Source: Cystobacter fuscus DSM 2262
GTDB taxonomy: Bacteria > Myxococcota > Myxococcia > Myxococcales > Myxococcaceae
Direction of reading: 5' to 3'
Length of the DNA stretch: 64,000 nucleotides
NCBI RefSeq assembly: GCF_000335475.2
Contig: NZ_ANAH02000017.1
Span: 227,539 to 291,538, forward strand
A program made the translations under genes and the position numbers. The first letter of the stretch is position 1. Each line of letters opens with the position of its first letter. Of the stretch, positions 9,766 through 18,767 are shown piece after piece. The notes below the pieces were generated by a model. The model made no database searches and had not been told where the DNA came from. It was given only the letters and a program-made list of their open reading frames with translations.

Positions 9766-10425
9766 ATGACGCCCAAAGCCTCCCCCACGCCCGGAAAGGG
9801 CCTCCTGTCGCCCACCGACCATGCCCTGATCCTGATCGATCACCAGTCGCAGATGACCTTCGCGACGCATTCGATCGACATCGCGCAACTGCGCAACAAC
9901 ACCGCGCTCATCTCCAAGGCCGCCGCTGGCTTCCGCGTCCCGACCTTGCTGACGACGGTCGCGGAGAAGAGCTTCTCGGGGCCGTTGTTCCCGGAGATCA
10001 CCGAGGCGTTTCCTGGCGCGAAGGTCTACGACCGCACCTCCATGAATGCCTGGGAAGATCGGCAGGTGATCGCCCAGATCAACGCGTTCGAGAAGGAGCG
10101 GCTGGTGTTCGCGGGACTGTGGACGGGCGTGTGTATCGTGGGTCCCGTTGTGTCGGCGGTCGACCAGGGCTTCAAGACGTTCGTCATCACCGATGCCTGC
10201 GGTGATGTGTCCGACGAGGCGCACGAGCGTGCGGTGCAGCGGATGATCCAGGCCGGTGCGGTTCCGATGACCAGCTTGCAGTACCTGCTCGAGCTGCAGC
10301 GCGACTGGGCGCGGGAGGCCACGTATGGCCTGACCACCGGCATCGCCAAGACCCACGGTGGCGGTTACGGAATCGGCTTGCAGTACGCCAAGACGATGTT
10401 CGGCGCATCCGAAGGCGGTCACTGA
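9766..10425 (+). CDS. Isochorismatase-family cysteine hydrolase (YcaC-like)
   Basis: 219 residues. Asp25 in LILIDHQ and Cys123 in GLWTGVCIV are the acid/base and nucleophile of the isochorismatase-like hydrolases; the third, basic residue I cannot assign safely. The RTSMNAWED stretch is typical of the YcaC branch, whose physiological substrates are unknown. GAGGAACGATCCC before the ATG supports the start. It is the first gene of a five-gene operon with an amidohydrolase, an exporter and two XapX proteins, which suggests hydrolysis of an amide or ester compound. Confidence 0.88.
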   Translation: MTPKASPTPGKGLLSPTDHALILIDHQSQMTFATHSIDIAQLRNNTALISKAAAGFRVPTLLTTVAEKSFSGPLFPEITEAFPGAKVYDRTSMNAWEDRQVIAQINAFEKERLVFAGLWTGVCIVGPVVSAVDQGFKTFVITDACGDVSDEAHERAVQRMIQAGAVPMTSLQYLLELQRDWAREATYGLTTGIAKTHGGGYGIGLQYAKTMFGASEGGH

Positions 10426-10504
10426 TGGCCGTGCGGCCATCGGATGTCGTAGGCGATAATGGTTGTCTCCGGCTCGAGTCGCCGGAATGGAAAGGATTGT
10501 ACCG

Positions 10505-12370
10505 ATGGCCGACATGATCGTCAGAAACGCTCGTATTACCACCCTGGACCGGGATAACCCGTCGGCGACGGCGTTGGCCGTCGCCGACGGCAACCTGCTG
10601 GCAATCGGCGACGAGGCCACGGTGATGGCGCATGCCACCGCCAGGACCCGGATCATCGATGCCGGGGGTCGGCGCCTCATTCCCGGCCTCAATGACAGCC
10701 ACCTCCATCTGATCCGCGGTGGCCTGAACTACAACATGGAGCTGCGCTGGGACGGCGTGCGCACGCTGGCCGACGCGATGGCGATGCTCAAGGAGCAGGT
10801 GGCACGGACACCGGCACCGCAGTGGGTGAGGGTGGTGGGCGGCTTCAGCGAGCATCAGTTCGCCGAGAAGCGGCTGCCGACGCTGCAGGAGCTCAACGAG
10901 GCCGCGCCGGAGACCCCGGTCTTCATCCTGCATCTGTACGACCGAGCACTCCTCAACCGCGCCGCATTGCGCGCGGTCGGCTACACCAAGGACAGTGCGG
11001 ATCCTCTCGGTGGACGGCTCGAGCGAGACCATGCCGGCAATCCCACGGGCCTGCTGCTGGCCAAGCCCAATGCGCTGATCCTGTACGCGACGTTGGCGAT
11101 GGGACCGAAGCTGCCGCCGGAATTCCAGCTCAACTCCACCCGCCATTTCATGCGCGAGCTGAACCGGCTGGGCATCACCTCGGTGATCGATGCCGGCGGA
11201 GGCTTCCAGAACTACCCGGACGACTACGAAATCATCCAGAAGCTGCATGCCGATGGCGAGCTGACGGTGCGCATCGCCTACAACCTGTTCACCCAGAAGA
11301 AGGGGGGCGAGCTCGCGGACTTCGACAAGTGGTCGCGGATGCTGACGCCGTACCAGGGCGACGGCATGCTGCGCCACAACGGCGCGGGCGAGATGCTGGT
11401 CTTCTCGGCGGCGGACTTCGAGGATTTTCGTGAACCGCGCCCGGAGCTTCCGCAGGGCATGGAGGGCGAGCTCGAAGACGTGGTTCGCCTGCTGGCGCAG
11501 CGCCGCTGGCCGTTCCGCATCCATGCCACCTACGACGAGAGCATCGGTCGCGTGCTCGATGTCTATGAGAAGGTGAACCGCGAGGTGCCCTTCGACGGAC
11601 TGCACTGGTTCATCGACCACGCCGAGACCATCTCCGACCGCAATATCGAGCGCGTGCGCGCCCTGCGGGGCGGTATCGCCATCCAGCATCGCATGGCGTA
11701 CCAGGGCGAGTACTTCGCGGAGCGCTACGGCAGCGCGGCGACCCGGAACACTCCGCCGGTGCGCAAGATGCTGGAGGCGGGCGTGCCGGTTGGCGCCGGC
11801 ACCGATGCCACGCGCGTGGCCAGCTACAACCCGTGGGTGGCGTTGTACTGGCTGGTCACCGGCCGCACCGTGGGCGGTCTGTCGATGTATGGCGACGACA
11901 ACCTGCTGGAGCGAGAAGAAGCCCTGCGCCTGTATACGCACGGCAGCGCGTGGCTCTCCCATGAGCAGGATCGCAAGGGCCTGCTGAAGGTTGGCCAATA
12001 TGCCGATTTCGCACTGCTATCCTCGGACTTCCTTCATGTGCCGGAAGAAGCCATCAAGGACATCACCAGCGTGTTGACCGTGGTGGGTGGCAAGGTGGTT
12101 CACGGCGGTGGTGACTTCGGCCCGCTCGCCCCCTCGCTGCCCAAGCCCATGCCGGACTGGTCGCCGGTGAGCCGGTTTGGTGGCTACCAGGGCGGCACCC
12201 AGGCGCAGGCCCTTTCCATGTTCGCTCGAGCGCAACGGCATTCGCACTCACACGGAACGTCGTGTGCCGTGCATGGTCATGGCAAGGATCATGCCGCACA
12301 CCACCCGACGCCGGGCGGCGGGCTGCGCGACTTCTGGGGTGCACTGGGGTGCTTGTGCTATGCCTTCTGA
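10505..12370 (+). CDS. Amidohydrolase family protein (YtcJ-like) with His-rich C-terminus
   Basis: 621 residues. I chose the ATG at 10505 because AAAGGA lies about 9 bases upstream; the frame is open further back to 10463. H66 and H68 in NDSHLHL form the metal-binding HxH of the amidohydrolase superfamily, and FIDHAETI and GAGTDATR supply further expected ligands. The architecture, an N-terminal beta-sandwich segment, a TIM barrel and a return to the sandwich (LLKVGQYADFALL), matches the YtcJ-type metal-dependent hydrolases. The last ~40 residues are unusual: a cluster of at least ten histidines with one cysteine (HSHSHGTSCAVHGHG), possibly a metal-storage tail. The gene overlaps the exporter gene by 11 bases. 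Confidence 0.88.
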   Translation: MADMIVRNARITTLDRDNPSATALAVADGNLLAIGDEATVMAHATARTRIIDAGGRRLIPGLNDSHLHLIRGGLNYNMELRWDGVRTLADAMAMLKEQVARTPAPQWVRVVGGFSEHQFAEKRLPTLQELNEAAPETPVFILHLYDRALLNRAALRAVGYTKDSADPLGGRLERDHAGNPTGLLLAKPNALILYATLAMGPKLPPEFQLNSTRHFMRELNRLGITSVIDAGGGFQNYPDDYEIIQKLHADGELTVRIAYNLFTQKKGGELADFDKWSRMLTPYQGDGMLRHNGAGEMLVFSAADFEDFREPRPELPQGMEGELEDVVRLLAQRRWPFRIHATYDESIGRVLDVYEKVNREVPFDGLHWFIDHAETISDRNIERVRALRGGIAIQHRMAYQGEYFAERYGSAATRNTPPVRKMLEAGVPVGAGTDATRVASYNPWVALYWLVTGRTVGGLSMYGDDNLLEREEALRLYTHGSAWLSHEQDRKGLLKVGQYADFALLSSDFLHVPEEAIKDITSVLTVVGGKVVHGGGDFGPLAPSLPKPMPDWSPVSRFGGYQGGTQAQALSMFARAQRHSHSHGTSCAVHGHGKDHAAHHPTPGGGLRDFWGALGCLCYAF

Positions 12371-13985
12371 TGCTCCGGCGATTGGTGCATGGGCACCACT
12401 TCGCCATCCGAGCTTCCGTGCGCTCTGGCTGGCGGTTCTGACCAGCAACATCGGAACCTGGGTCCAGGATGTCGCCGCCTCCTGGTTCATGTCGGAGCAG
12501 ACGGGCTCACCGCTCATGGTCGCGGCAGTGCAGTCCGCGACGACGTTGCCGGTCGTGGCGTTCGCGCTCGTTGCCGGCACGCTGGCGGACATCGTTGACC
12601 GTCGGCGCTACCTGCTCGGGGTGCAACTGTGGATGCTCCTCGTGGTCACCCTGGTCGCCCTGCAGGCACATGCCGGCCGGCTCGGTGCATGGTCCCTGCT
12701 GTGTCTGACATTCGCGCTCGGCACGGGCGCGGCGATGGCGATGCCAGCACAGGCCGCGACCACCGCCGACCTGGTCCCGCGCACGGTGCTGGCACCGGCA
12801 GTGGCATTGAGCTCCATCGGTATGAATATCGCGCGCTCCATCGGCCCCGCCCTGGGCGGGCTGGTCGTGGCGCGATTCGGCGCGGCCTGGGCATTCTCAC
12901 TGAATGCGCTGTCGTTCCTGGGCGTGGTGTTCGTCCTGTGGCGGTGGAAGCCGGCGCAGTCCGTCTCGACCCTGCCCACCGAGTCTTTCGGTGGCGCACT
13001 GCGCGCGGGGTTGCGCTATGCGGTGCAAGCCGGCGAGTTCCGGTCGGTGCTGGTCAAGTCGGCCTGCTTCTTCGTGTTCGCCAGTGCCCTCCCCGCGCAG
13101 CTGGCGATCGTGGTTCGACAGCAGCTCTCCGCCGGGGCGGGCACCTATGGAATGTTGCTGGGGTTCATCGGTGCGGGTGCCATCGGTGGTGCCATCGCCT
13201 TGCCGAAGCTCCGCGAACGGTTCAATGCCGACTGGCTGGTGCCAGCCGCGACCCTGATCTACGCCCTCACCATGCTGGCCCTGGCGGGCATCCGAGATCT
13301 GCGGCTGCTCTGCGTGGCGATGCTGGCCAACGGCGTGTCGTGGATCACCGTGCTGTCCTCGCTGCAGACAGCCGCGCATGTCTCGGTACCCGCCTGGGTT
13401 CGCGCCCGGGCGCTGTCGCTCTACATCATGGTCTTCTCGGCGGGCATGGCGGGGGGCAGCCTGATCTGGGGGACGCTCGCGCAACACGCCGGCACCGGGT
13501 TCGCGCTGACGGTGGCGGCGGTATTGGCGGTACTCGCGGGTGTCTTCTCGCTGCGCTTCCGTCTGAGCGTGGCCATGGCACGGGATACCACCCCGTCCGC
13601 GCATTGGCCGCGGCCGGCCGTGGCCGCGAAGATCGACCCTGCCCGAGGTCCGGTGCTCGTGACGGTGGAATACGTCATCGAGTCGGCGAATCGCGAGGAG
13701 TTCCTGCATCACATCCACCTGCTCGGAGGCACTCGTCGGCGCGATGGTGCCGTGCAGTGGGGGGTGATGGAGGACGCGGCGCGGCCGGGTCGCTTTCTCG
13801 AATATTTCATCGTCGATTCCTGGCTGGAACACCTCCGCCAGCATGAGCGTGTCACCCACGAGGAGCAGCGCTTGCAGGACAGGCTTCGCGCCCTGCATCT
13901 CGACGCGCAGCCGCCATCCGTGCGCCACTTCGTCGGCGCCACGCCATCAAGCTCTCACTTCGTCGCGCTGGAGAACGTCCCTTGA
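12360..13985 (+). CDS. MFS exporter (MFS_3 type) with C-terminal ABM-like domain
   Basis: 541 residues. The ATG at 12360 overlaps the end of the amidohydrolase gene, which indicates coupled translation. Residues 1 to about 415 hold the membrane helices of a major facilitator, starting with FRALWLAVLTSNIGTWVQDV, the typical entry of the MFS_3 (EntS/DUF894) exporters. The remaining ~120 residues (VLVTVEYVIESANREEFL, then GRFLEYFIVDSW) look like a ferredoxin-fold antibiotic-biosynthesis-monooxygenase domain, a recurrent addition in this transporter group. It probably exports a small molecule, or a product of the neighbouring hydrolases, across the inner membrane. The stop TGA overlaps the next start by 4 bases. 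Confidence 0.87.
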   Translation: MPSDAPAIGAWAPLRHPSFRALWLAVLTSNIGTWVQDVAASWFMSEQTGSPLMVAAVQSATTLPVVAFALVAGTLADIVDRRRYLLGVQLWMLLVVTLVALQAHAGRLGAWSLLCLTFALGTGAAMAMPAQAATTADLVPRTVLAPAVALSSIGMNIARSIGPALGGLVVARFGAAWAFSLNALSFLGVVFVLWRWKPAQSVSTLPTESFGGALRAGLRYAVQAGEFRSVLVKSACFFVFASALPAQLAIVVRQQLSAGAGTYGMLLGFIGAGAIGGAIALPKLRERFNADWLVPAATLIYALTMLALAGIRDLRLLCVAMLANGVSWITVLSSLQTAAHVSVPAWVRARALSLYIMVFSAGMAGGSLIWGTLAQHAGTGFALTVAAVLAVLAGVFSLRFRLSVAMARDTTPSAHWPRPAVAAKIDPARGPVLVTVEYVIESANREEFLHHIHLLGGTRRRDGAVQWGVMEDAARPGRFLEYFIVDSWLEHLRQHERVTHEEQRLQDRLRALHLDAQPPSVRHFVGATPSSSHFVALENVP

Positions 13986-14209
13986 GCTGGAAATTCTGTG
14001 TTGGCCTGCTGCTCGGCCTCGCCATCGGCTTGGGTTGCCGCTGGCTGGGTATTCCGGTGCCCGCGCCGCCCATGCTGGTTGGCGCTTCACTCGTTGTCGC
14101 CATGACGAGCGGTTACCTGCTGGCCGACAATTTCATCGCGGCGCACCCCGCGCAACATCGCCACGACTGCGGCGGGCCCAGCGGTGATACCAAGGAGACG
14201 CGGACATGA
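13982..14209 (+). CDS. XapX domain protein, first copy
   Basis: 75 residues, starting at a TTG that overlaps the exporter stop (TTGA). Two hydrophobic segments (CVGLLLGLAIGLGCRWLGI and MLVGASLVVAMTSGYLLAD) flank the conserved PVPAPP turn of the XapX (DUF1427) family, small two-helix membrane proteins of unknown function. The tail is hydrophilic with several histidines. It overlaps the second copy by 4 bases (ATGA). Confidence 0.8.
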   Translation: MSWKFCVGLLLGLAIGLGCRWLGIPVPAPPMLVGASLVVAMTSGYLLADNFIAAHPAQHRHDCGGPSGDTKETRT

Positions 14210-14364
14210 TGCAGCTCATGGTCGGTCCTGTCCTGGCGTTGGCCATCGGCGCCGGCTGCCGCCTGCTCGACATTCCCTTGCCCGCCCCGCCGAAACTGCA
14301 AGGCGCGCTGCTGGTGCTGGCCATGACCGTTGGCTACCTGCTCGGCGATCATCTCCTGAGCTGA
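14206..14364 (+). CDS. XapX domain protein, second copy (52 residues)
   Basis: Starts at the ATG in an ATGA overlap with the stop of the first XapX gene, behind AAGGAGACGCGGAC. The 52-residue product has the same plan as its neighbour: helix one (VGPVLALAIGAGCRLLDI), the PLPAPP turn, and helix two (GALLVLAMTVGYLLGDHLL). It was probably formed by tandem duplication, and the two may form a heteromer in the inner membrane. It closes the operon; the next gene is convergent. Confidence 0.8.
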   Translation: MMQLMVGPVLALAIGAGCRLLDIPLPAPPKLQGALLVLAMTVGYLLGDHLLS

Positions 14365-14521
14365 GATGACACGCATTGGCGGGAAGAGCGAGGAACGCAG
14401 GTTGACACTCACCCTCCGTTCCTCTTGCTCTCGCGTGGATCCGCGTTGCATGGGGGATGGTGCATCGTCGCGTGCCTGGGCTCGGCGCTCGGGCGAGCGA
14501 GGAACTCCGTGACGGCATTTC

Positions 14522-16774
14522 TCAAGTCGTCTGTTTGGCGGGGAGATAGGGAAGCTCGAGGGTGAACGTAGCACCGTGACCGAGCCCGTCACTGTAGGCG
14601 GTCAAGGCGCCGCCCAGCTCCTCCTGGGCCGCGATGGCGCTGGAGTGCAGGCCGAAGCCGTGACCCTCCTCGCGCGTGGTGAAGCCGTACTGGAAGATGC
14701 GGGTGAGCATCTCCGGCGCGATGCCCACGCCGTTGTCCTGGATGGAGATGCGCACCCGGTCGGCGGCCGACTGCTCCAGCTTCACCGTCAACAGCCGCTC
14801 GCTCGGTGGCACCCCGTCCATGGCGTACTTGGCGTTGCTGACCAGGTTGACCAGGATCATCAACGTCTTGTGCTTGTCAGTCATCACGGGAGGGAGGGGC
14901 GTGATGTGGCGCTGCACCTTCACCTGGTGGCGCACGATCCCGGCGGAGTTGATGCGCAAGGCATCCTCCAGCAAATCCGCCAGGGAGACCCGGTCATGCA
15001 TGCGCGGAGTCCGGGCGTAGTCCTGTTGCACCTTGACGATGTCGCCGATGTGCTCGGTATAGCGGCCCACGTCATCCAACAGCGACACGATTTCCTGACG
15101 GTCCTCGAGCAGATTCTGCCCCAGCTTGTCCAGGAAGGGCATGAGGTTGCGCCCGCGCCCATCCTGGGTGAGGAAGGTGGAGAGATCGGCCTGTCGCTCC
15201 TGGAGCATGTGAGCCACCCGGACCACGTGCTCCAGCCGCATCTCGTGCACCCGCTCCTTGGCGACCTGGGAGGCGGTATAGACGCTGTTGAGGACATTGC
15301 CCACGTTGTGCAGCACGTTGGTGGCGATCTCCGCCATGCCCGCGCGCCGGGCCGTCTGCACCAGTTGCAGGTGGACATCCTTGAGCTCATGGGTGCGCTC
15401 CTCCACCCGCTGCTCCAGTCCCTCGTTGGCCTGGCGCAGTGCCTCCTCGCGCCGTTTCACCTCGTCGGCCATGAGCTGGAAGGCCTGGGCGAGCTGCCCC
15501 AGCTCGTCGCGGCGTGCGGTGTCCAGCGCCACCTGGAAATCTCCGGCCGCCACCTTGTCGGTCGCCTGGGTGAAGGCGTGCAGGGGGCGGGTGATCTGCT
15601 GCTGGAGCACCTGGTACATGATGGCCAGCTCCAGCAGCAGCGACAGGATACCGATGAGCAGGACGTAGCGAGCCGCGAGCATGGCGGGCTGGGACACCAC
15701 GTGCTCGGGCAGCACCGTGGCCAGATGCCACCCGGGGCCGCGCAGTTGCGTCACGGCGACATACTCGCCGTACTCCGGCAGCTCCAGCAAGGCTCGAGCG
15801 GGCTCGAGGCCCTTCACCCGCTCGAAGATGGCGCGCAGGTGGGCCGCGTTCTCCGCGGAGCCGAGCAGTCTGGCCGCGGCTTCGGGCTGTTCGGCATTGC
15901 TCAGGATGTTGTAGGCGCGGGTGGTGCCCTCCAGCTTCAGCTCGGGATGGGCGATGAGCTGCCCATCATCGCGGAAGAGCAGGTTGTAGGCACCGGGCAG
16001 ATGATCATTGATGGTGCGGGCCATCAACTCGTCGAGCAGGACATCGTGGCCGATGGAAGCGACGTGGCGGCCGTCCAGGTCCACCGGTGTGTTGACCGAG
16101 GTCATCCAGGTGTTGGAGACGTTATCCTTGTACGTGCCCGTCCAGGCGGTCCGCCGCTGGGGGTTGTTCTCGGGCTTGCCGAGGGGGAAGTCCTCGTAGG
16201 AATCGAGCGAGAAATCAGGCGGGAGATCCTGGGTCCAGGTGGGGAACGTCGGCAGGAAGCCCACGATCGCGCCCTCCGGGAAGGTCACGTAGGTCGTCGT
16301 GAAGCGCATCTGGACGACGGGGCCGTACCAGTTGAGCATGTCGTACGCGGCCATCACCCGGGCGCGAAACCCGGCGTCGAGGACCACGTGTGAGGGAATG
16401 AAGACTTGCGCCATCCTCGTGCCATCGAGGAGTTCGGGCCGGTTGCGGACCGTGCCATCGGGTCGCCGCACGAAAAGGCTGTCGAAGCGGACGCGCACCT
16501 CCTCTTCATGTTGCTGGAGGGACCGGATCCTCTCCGTCAGGGTTTTCCTGAAGAGGGCGTGGTTGTCCTCCGCCAAGAGGAAGATGGCCTGCTCGCGCTC
16601 GCTGCGCTCCGAGACATGCTGCTGCAACCGATCGAGGGCCTCGGTGCGGAGCGTGTGCAGGATGTGGAGGTAGCTGAAGAGCGTGGAGAGGGCGATGATG
16701 ACCGCGATGCGCGCGCCCATCTTGAGGAGCGTCGAACGAGCCAGAGTGGGATGGAGGCTGGAAAATGGATGCAT
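14522..16774 (-). CDS. Membrane sensor histidine kinase with periplasmic cache-type sensor and HAMP
   Basis: About 750 residues from the ATG at 16774; a GTG at 16798 is possible, and neither has a good ribosome site. One helix (IAVIIALSTLFSYLHIL), a ~280-residue periplasmic region of double-cache type (GPVVQMRF, SIGHDVLLDELMARTI, PGWHLATVLPEHV), a second helix (YVLLIGILSLLLELAIMY), a HAMP segment and a coiled coil lead to the transmitter. The phosphoacceptor region reads MAEIATNVLHNVGNVLNS, the HNxGN variant seen in many myxobacterial and delta-proteobacterial kinases. The ATPase boxes are LVSNAKYAMDG, DNGVGI and GHGFGLHSS. No response regulator is adjacent, so this is an orphan kinase. The ligand is unknown. 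Confidence 0.88.
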   Translation of the reverse strand: MHPFSSLHPTLARSTLLKMGARIAVIIALSTLFSYLHILHTLRTEALDRLQQHVSERSEREQAIFLLAEDNHALFRKTLTERIRSLQQHEEEVRVRFDSLFVRRPDGTVRNRPELLDGTRMAQVFIPSHVVLDAGFRARVMAAYDMLNWYGPVVQMRFTTTYVTFPEGAIVGFLPTFPTWTQDLPPDFSLDSYEDFPLGKPENNPQRRTAWTGTYKDNVSNTWMTSVNTPVDLDGRHVASIGHDVLLDELMARTINDHLPGAYNLLFRDDGQLIAHPELKLEGTTRAYNILSNAEQPEAAARLLGSAENAAHLRAIFERVKGLEPARALLELPEYGEYVAVTQLRGPGWHLATVLPEHVVSQPAMLAARYVLLIGILSLLLELAIMYQVLQQQITRPLHAFTQATDKVAAGDFQVALDTARRDELGQLAQAFQLMADEVKRREEALRQANEGLEQRVEERTHELKDVHLQLVQTARRAGMAEIATNVLHNVGNVLNSVYTASQVAKERVHEMRLEHVVRVAHMLQERQADLSTFLTQDGRGRNLMPFLDKLGQNLLEDRQEIVSLLDDVGRYTEHIGDIVKVQQDYARTPRMHDRVSLADLLEDALRINSAGIVRHQVKVQRHITPLPPVMTDKHKTLMILVNLVSNAKYAMDGVPPSERLLTVKLEQSAADRVRISIQDNGVGIAPEMLTRIFQYGFTTREEGHGFGLHSSAIAAQEELGGALTAYSDGLGHGATFTLELPYLPAKQTT

Positions 16775-17011
16775 GGGGGCTGGCTGTTCGGGCTTCACGG
16801 GCCGTGGACAGCCAGTGGGGACACAAGACAAGCCACTGAAATTCCTAGAGAAAGCACGCGGGTGATCGCCTGCCTGAATGTCGACTCTGGATCGCGGAGG
16901 TTTCCCATCCTGGCGACCTCCCGGCTTGGAGGTGCGGACGGGTCGGCGAGGGCTCGGTCCCACAGAGAGCCTGCCCGATTCAGTCCCATACTCTGCTACG
17001 ACGCCGCCACC

Positions 17012-17407
17012 ATGATCGACCACCTGAGCTTCTACACGACGGACTACCCCACATCGAAGGCGTTCTACGAGGCCGTGCTCGCGTCCCTGGGCCATGGCCT
17101 CGTGCAGGAGATGACCGCGACGTGGGACCCGGAGTTCCCCACCCGGCGGATGTGCTCCTTCGGCCCCCCCGGAAAGAGCATCCTGTGGCTCATCGAGGTG
17201 AAGACGCCCGCCTCGCCCCGCCATGTGGCCTTCACCGCCAGGAACCGGGCGGCGGTGGACGCGTTCCATCAGACGGCGCTGAAGAGCGGTGCGAAGGACA
17301 ACGGTGCGCCCGGTGAGCGGCCGCACTACCATCCTCACTACTACGGCGCGTTCGTATTGGACCCGGACGGCAACAACATCGAGGCGGTGTCCCACGGCAA
17401 CCCTTGA
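17012..17407 (+). CDS. VOC (glyoxalase/dioxygenase-fold) family protein
   Basis: 131 residues. It opens with MIDHLSFYTTDYPTSKAFYE and ends with FVLDPDGNNIEAVSH, the paired beta-alpha-beta signatures of vicinal-oxygen-chelate proteins. Candidate metal ligands are His4 near the start and the Glu in NNIEAV. Its nearest relatives are usually annotated as glyoxalase/bleomycin-resistance proteins; the substrate is unknown. It is divergent from the kinase upstream and convergent with the glycosidase gene. Confidence 0.85.
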   Translation: MIDHLSFYTTDYPTSKAFYEAVLASLGHGLVQEMTATWDPEFPTRRMCSFGPPGKSILWLIEVKTPASPRHVAFTARNRAAVDAFHQTALKSGAKDNGAPGERPHYHPHYYGAFVLDPDGNNIEAVSHGNP

Positions 17408-17516
17408 GCAGGGGCTTCACCCTCCTGAGCGGAAGGGGTGACTCCGACTCCAGCGGGCAAAGAGGCGGAGCGCGCCCGGCGGTCAGGAGGCCGGGGCGCG
17501 GAGGTGTCGAGCCGGC

Positions 17517-18767
17517 CTACTGGGCGGACGTCAGTCCCGGAGCGGTCCACATCTTCTTGAGCTGGGTGAAGGCGGAACGGTAGTAGCGCCCACTGGTCTC
17601 GGTCTCCTTGAGGGCGGTGGAGAGTCCGAACCACTCCTCGTTCATGAAGCAGTCGGGAGTGAGGTTCGCGTTGGAGAACCCCCCGGTGTCGTGGACGTCA
17701 CGAGGGCCGGCTCCGTCCTTCCACCACTCGTCGTTCCACTCGAACACTACGCCGCCGAGCAGCTTGTTGGCGGTGCTCCTGGCGCTGAGGTTGGGCAGCA
17801 TCGTGTTCTCCCAACGGCTCTGGTAGAACGCGGCTTGTTGCAACTGCGCTTCCTGGGTGCCGCGCCCCTCCGGGTTGGAGAAGTCACAGCCCTTGTTGTG
17901 CTGGCAGGCGTCATAGCCGAACTCCGTGAACAGGAGCGGCTTGTTGAGCGAGTAGCCCTGGATGATGTTCTTGAAGCCCTGCTCCGTGTTGTACATGTTG
18001 ATGGACCAGACATCCACGAGGGGCGCCCGGTTGAGCAGGCTGGTGTTGTGGATGTCCAACTGGGGGTTGTCCCCGAGGACCACGGTATAGGGGTGTGCCG
18101 AATCCGCCTGTTGATCGGCCTCGCGGATCGCCTCGCCGAGGAAGTCGAACATCGCCTCGGAGGTCATCTGCCCGCGGTTCCACTCGAAGTTGTTCTCGTT
18201 GCCGAACGCCCACATCAACACCATGGGGAACTCGGTGCGGTTCTTGAAGACGTTGATGATGTTGCGAAAGCGCAGCTTGTGCCGCGTGCGCGCGTCCTTG
18301 TTGAACTTCACCTGCTGTCCCACGCGGTAGTCCACGGAGGTGGGCAGGAAGTAGTTCATGAGGACGTAGATGCCCTGGCGGTCGGCCTCGTCCAGCACGG
18401 CGCGGTAGTTGGCGAGCACTGTCTGGTCGACCCGGCTCGGGTCGGACGAAGGATCGTTCTGCTCGTCCCAGTTCTGGAACAGCCGGTCATACTGCACATA
18501 GACGCGGATGAGGTTGACGCCCATCTCCTTCATCTTGGCCAGGTCGCTGAACACCACGGTCCGGTTCATGGTCCAGTCATCGGGCCAGTTGCTCGGACCT
18601 GTCCGGGGCACGGGCTGGTAGTTGACTCCCTTGGCGATGAACGGCTGGCCATTGATCAAGAGCTGCTTGCCCGAAATCGTCAGCGTCTCCGGCGCGCGTC
18701 TGGCGTGCGCCTCGGGCGCCACCCCCAACAGCGTGAGGACCGCCATCCCAACAATGAACCGGTACAT
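17517..18767 (-). CDS. Secreted glycoside hydrolase, clan GH-A TIM barrel (GH5/GH2/GH72-like)
   Basis: 416 residues from the ATG at 18767, with AAAGGGG upstream. A signal peptide (MAVLTLLGVAPEAHA) is followed by GQPFIAKGVNYQP, an opening shared by GH72 beta-1,3-glucanosyltransferases and some GH2/GH5 enzymes. The acid/base Glu sits in WAFGNENNFE and the nucleophile Glu in LLFTEFGYDA, the NE...E pattern of clan GH-A; VVFEWNDEWWKDG is a late-strand aromatic motif. The substrate is probably a beta-glucan or related polysaccharide outside the cell. It is divergent from a ricin-thaumatin lipoprotein and shares an intergenic region full of GGTGAC palindromes. The exact GH family needs a profile search. 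Confidence 0.8.
   Translation of the reverse strand: MYRFIVGMAVLTLLGVAPEAHARRAPETLTISGKQLLINGQPFIAKGVNYQPVPRTGPSNWPDDWTMNRTVVFSDLAKMKEMGVNLIRVYVQYDRLFQNWDEQNDPSSDPSRVDQTVLANYRAVLDEADRQGIYVLMNYFLPTSVDYRVGQQVKFNKDARTRHKLRFRNIINVFKNRTEFPMVLMWAFGNENNFEWNRGQMTSEAMFDFLGEAIREADQQADSAHPYTVVLGDNPQLDIHNTSLLNRAPLVDVWSINMYNTEQGFKNIIQGYSLNKPLLFTEFGYDACQHNKGCDFSNPEGRGTQEAQLQQAAFYQSRWENTMLPNLSARSTANKLLGGVVFEWNDEWWKDGAGPRDVHDTGGFSNANLTPDCFMNEEWFGLSTALKETETSGRYYRSAFTQLKKMWTAPGLTSAQ

Noticed and set aside
14390..14450. An imperfect inverted repeat (GAGGAACG ... CGTTCCTC) after the XapX genes, as a terminator
   Set aside because: The loop would be about 19 bases and there is no T-run, so I do not call a terminator.
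16775..17395. Extension of the cache-domain kinase frame upstream of its start
   Set aside because: The extra ~200 codons run opposite the VOC gene and look like shadow sequence. The signal/anchor helix lies just after the ATG at 16774.
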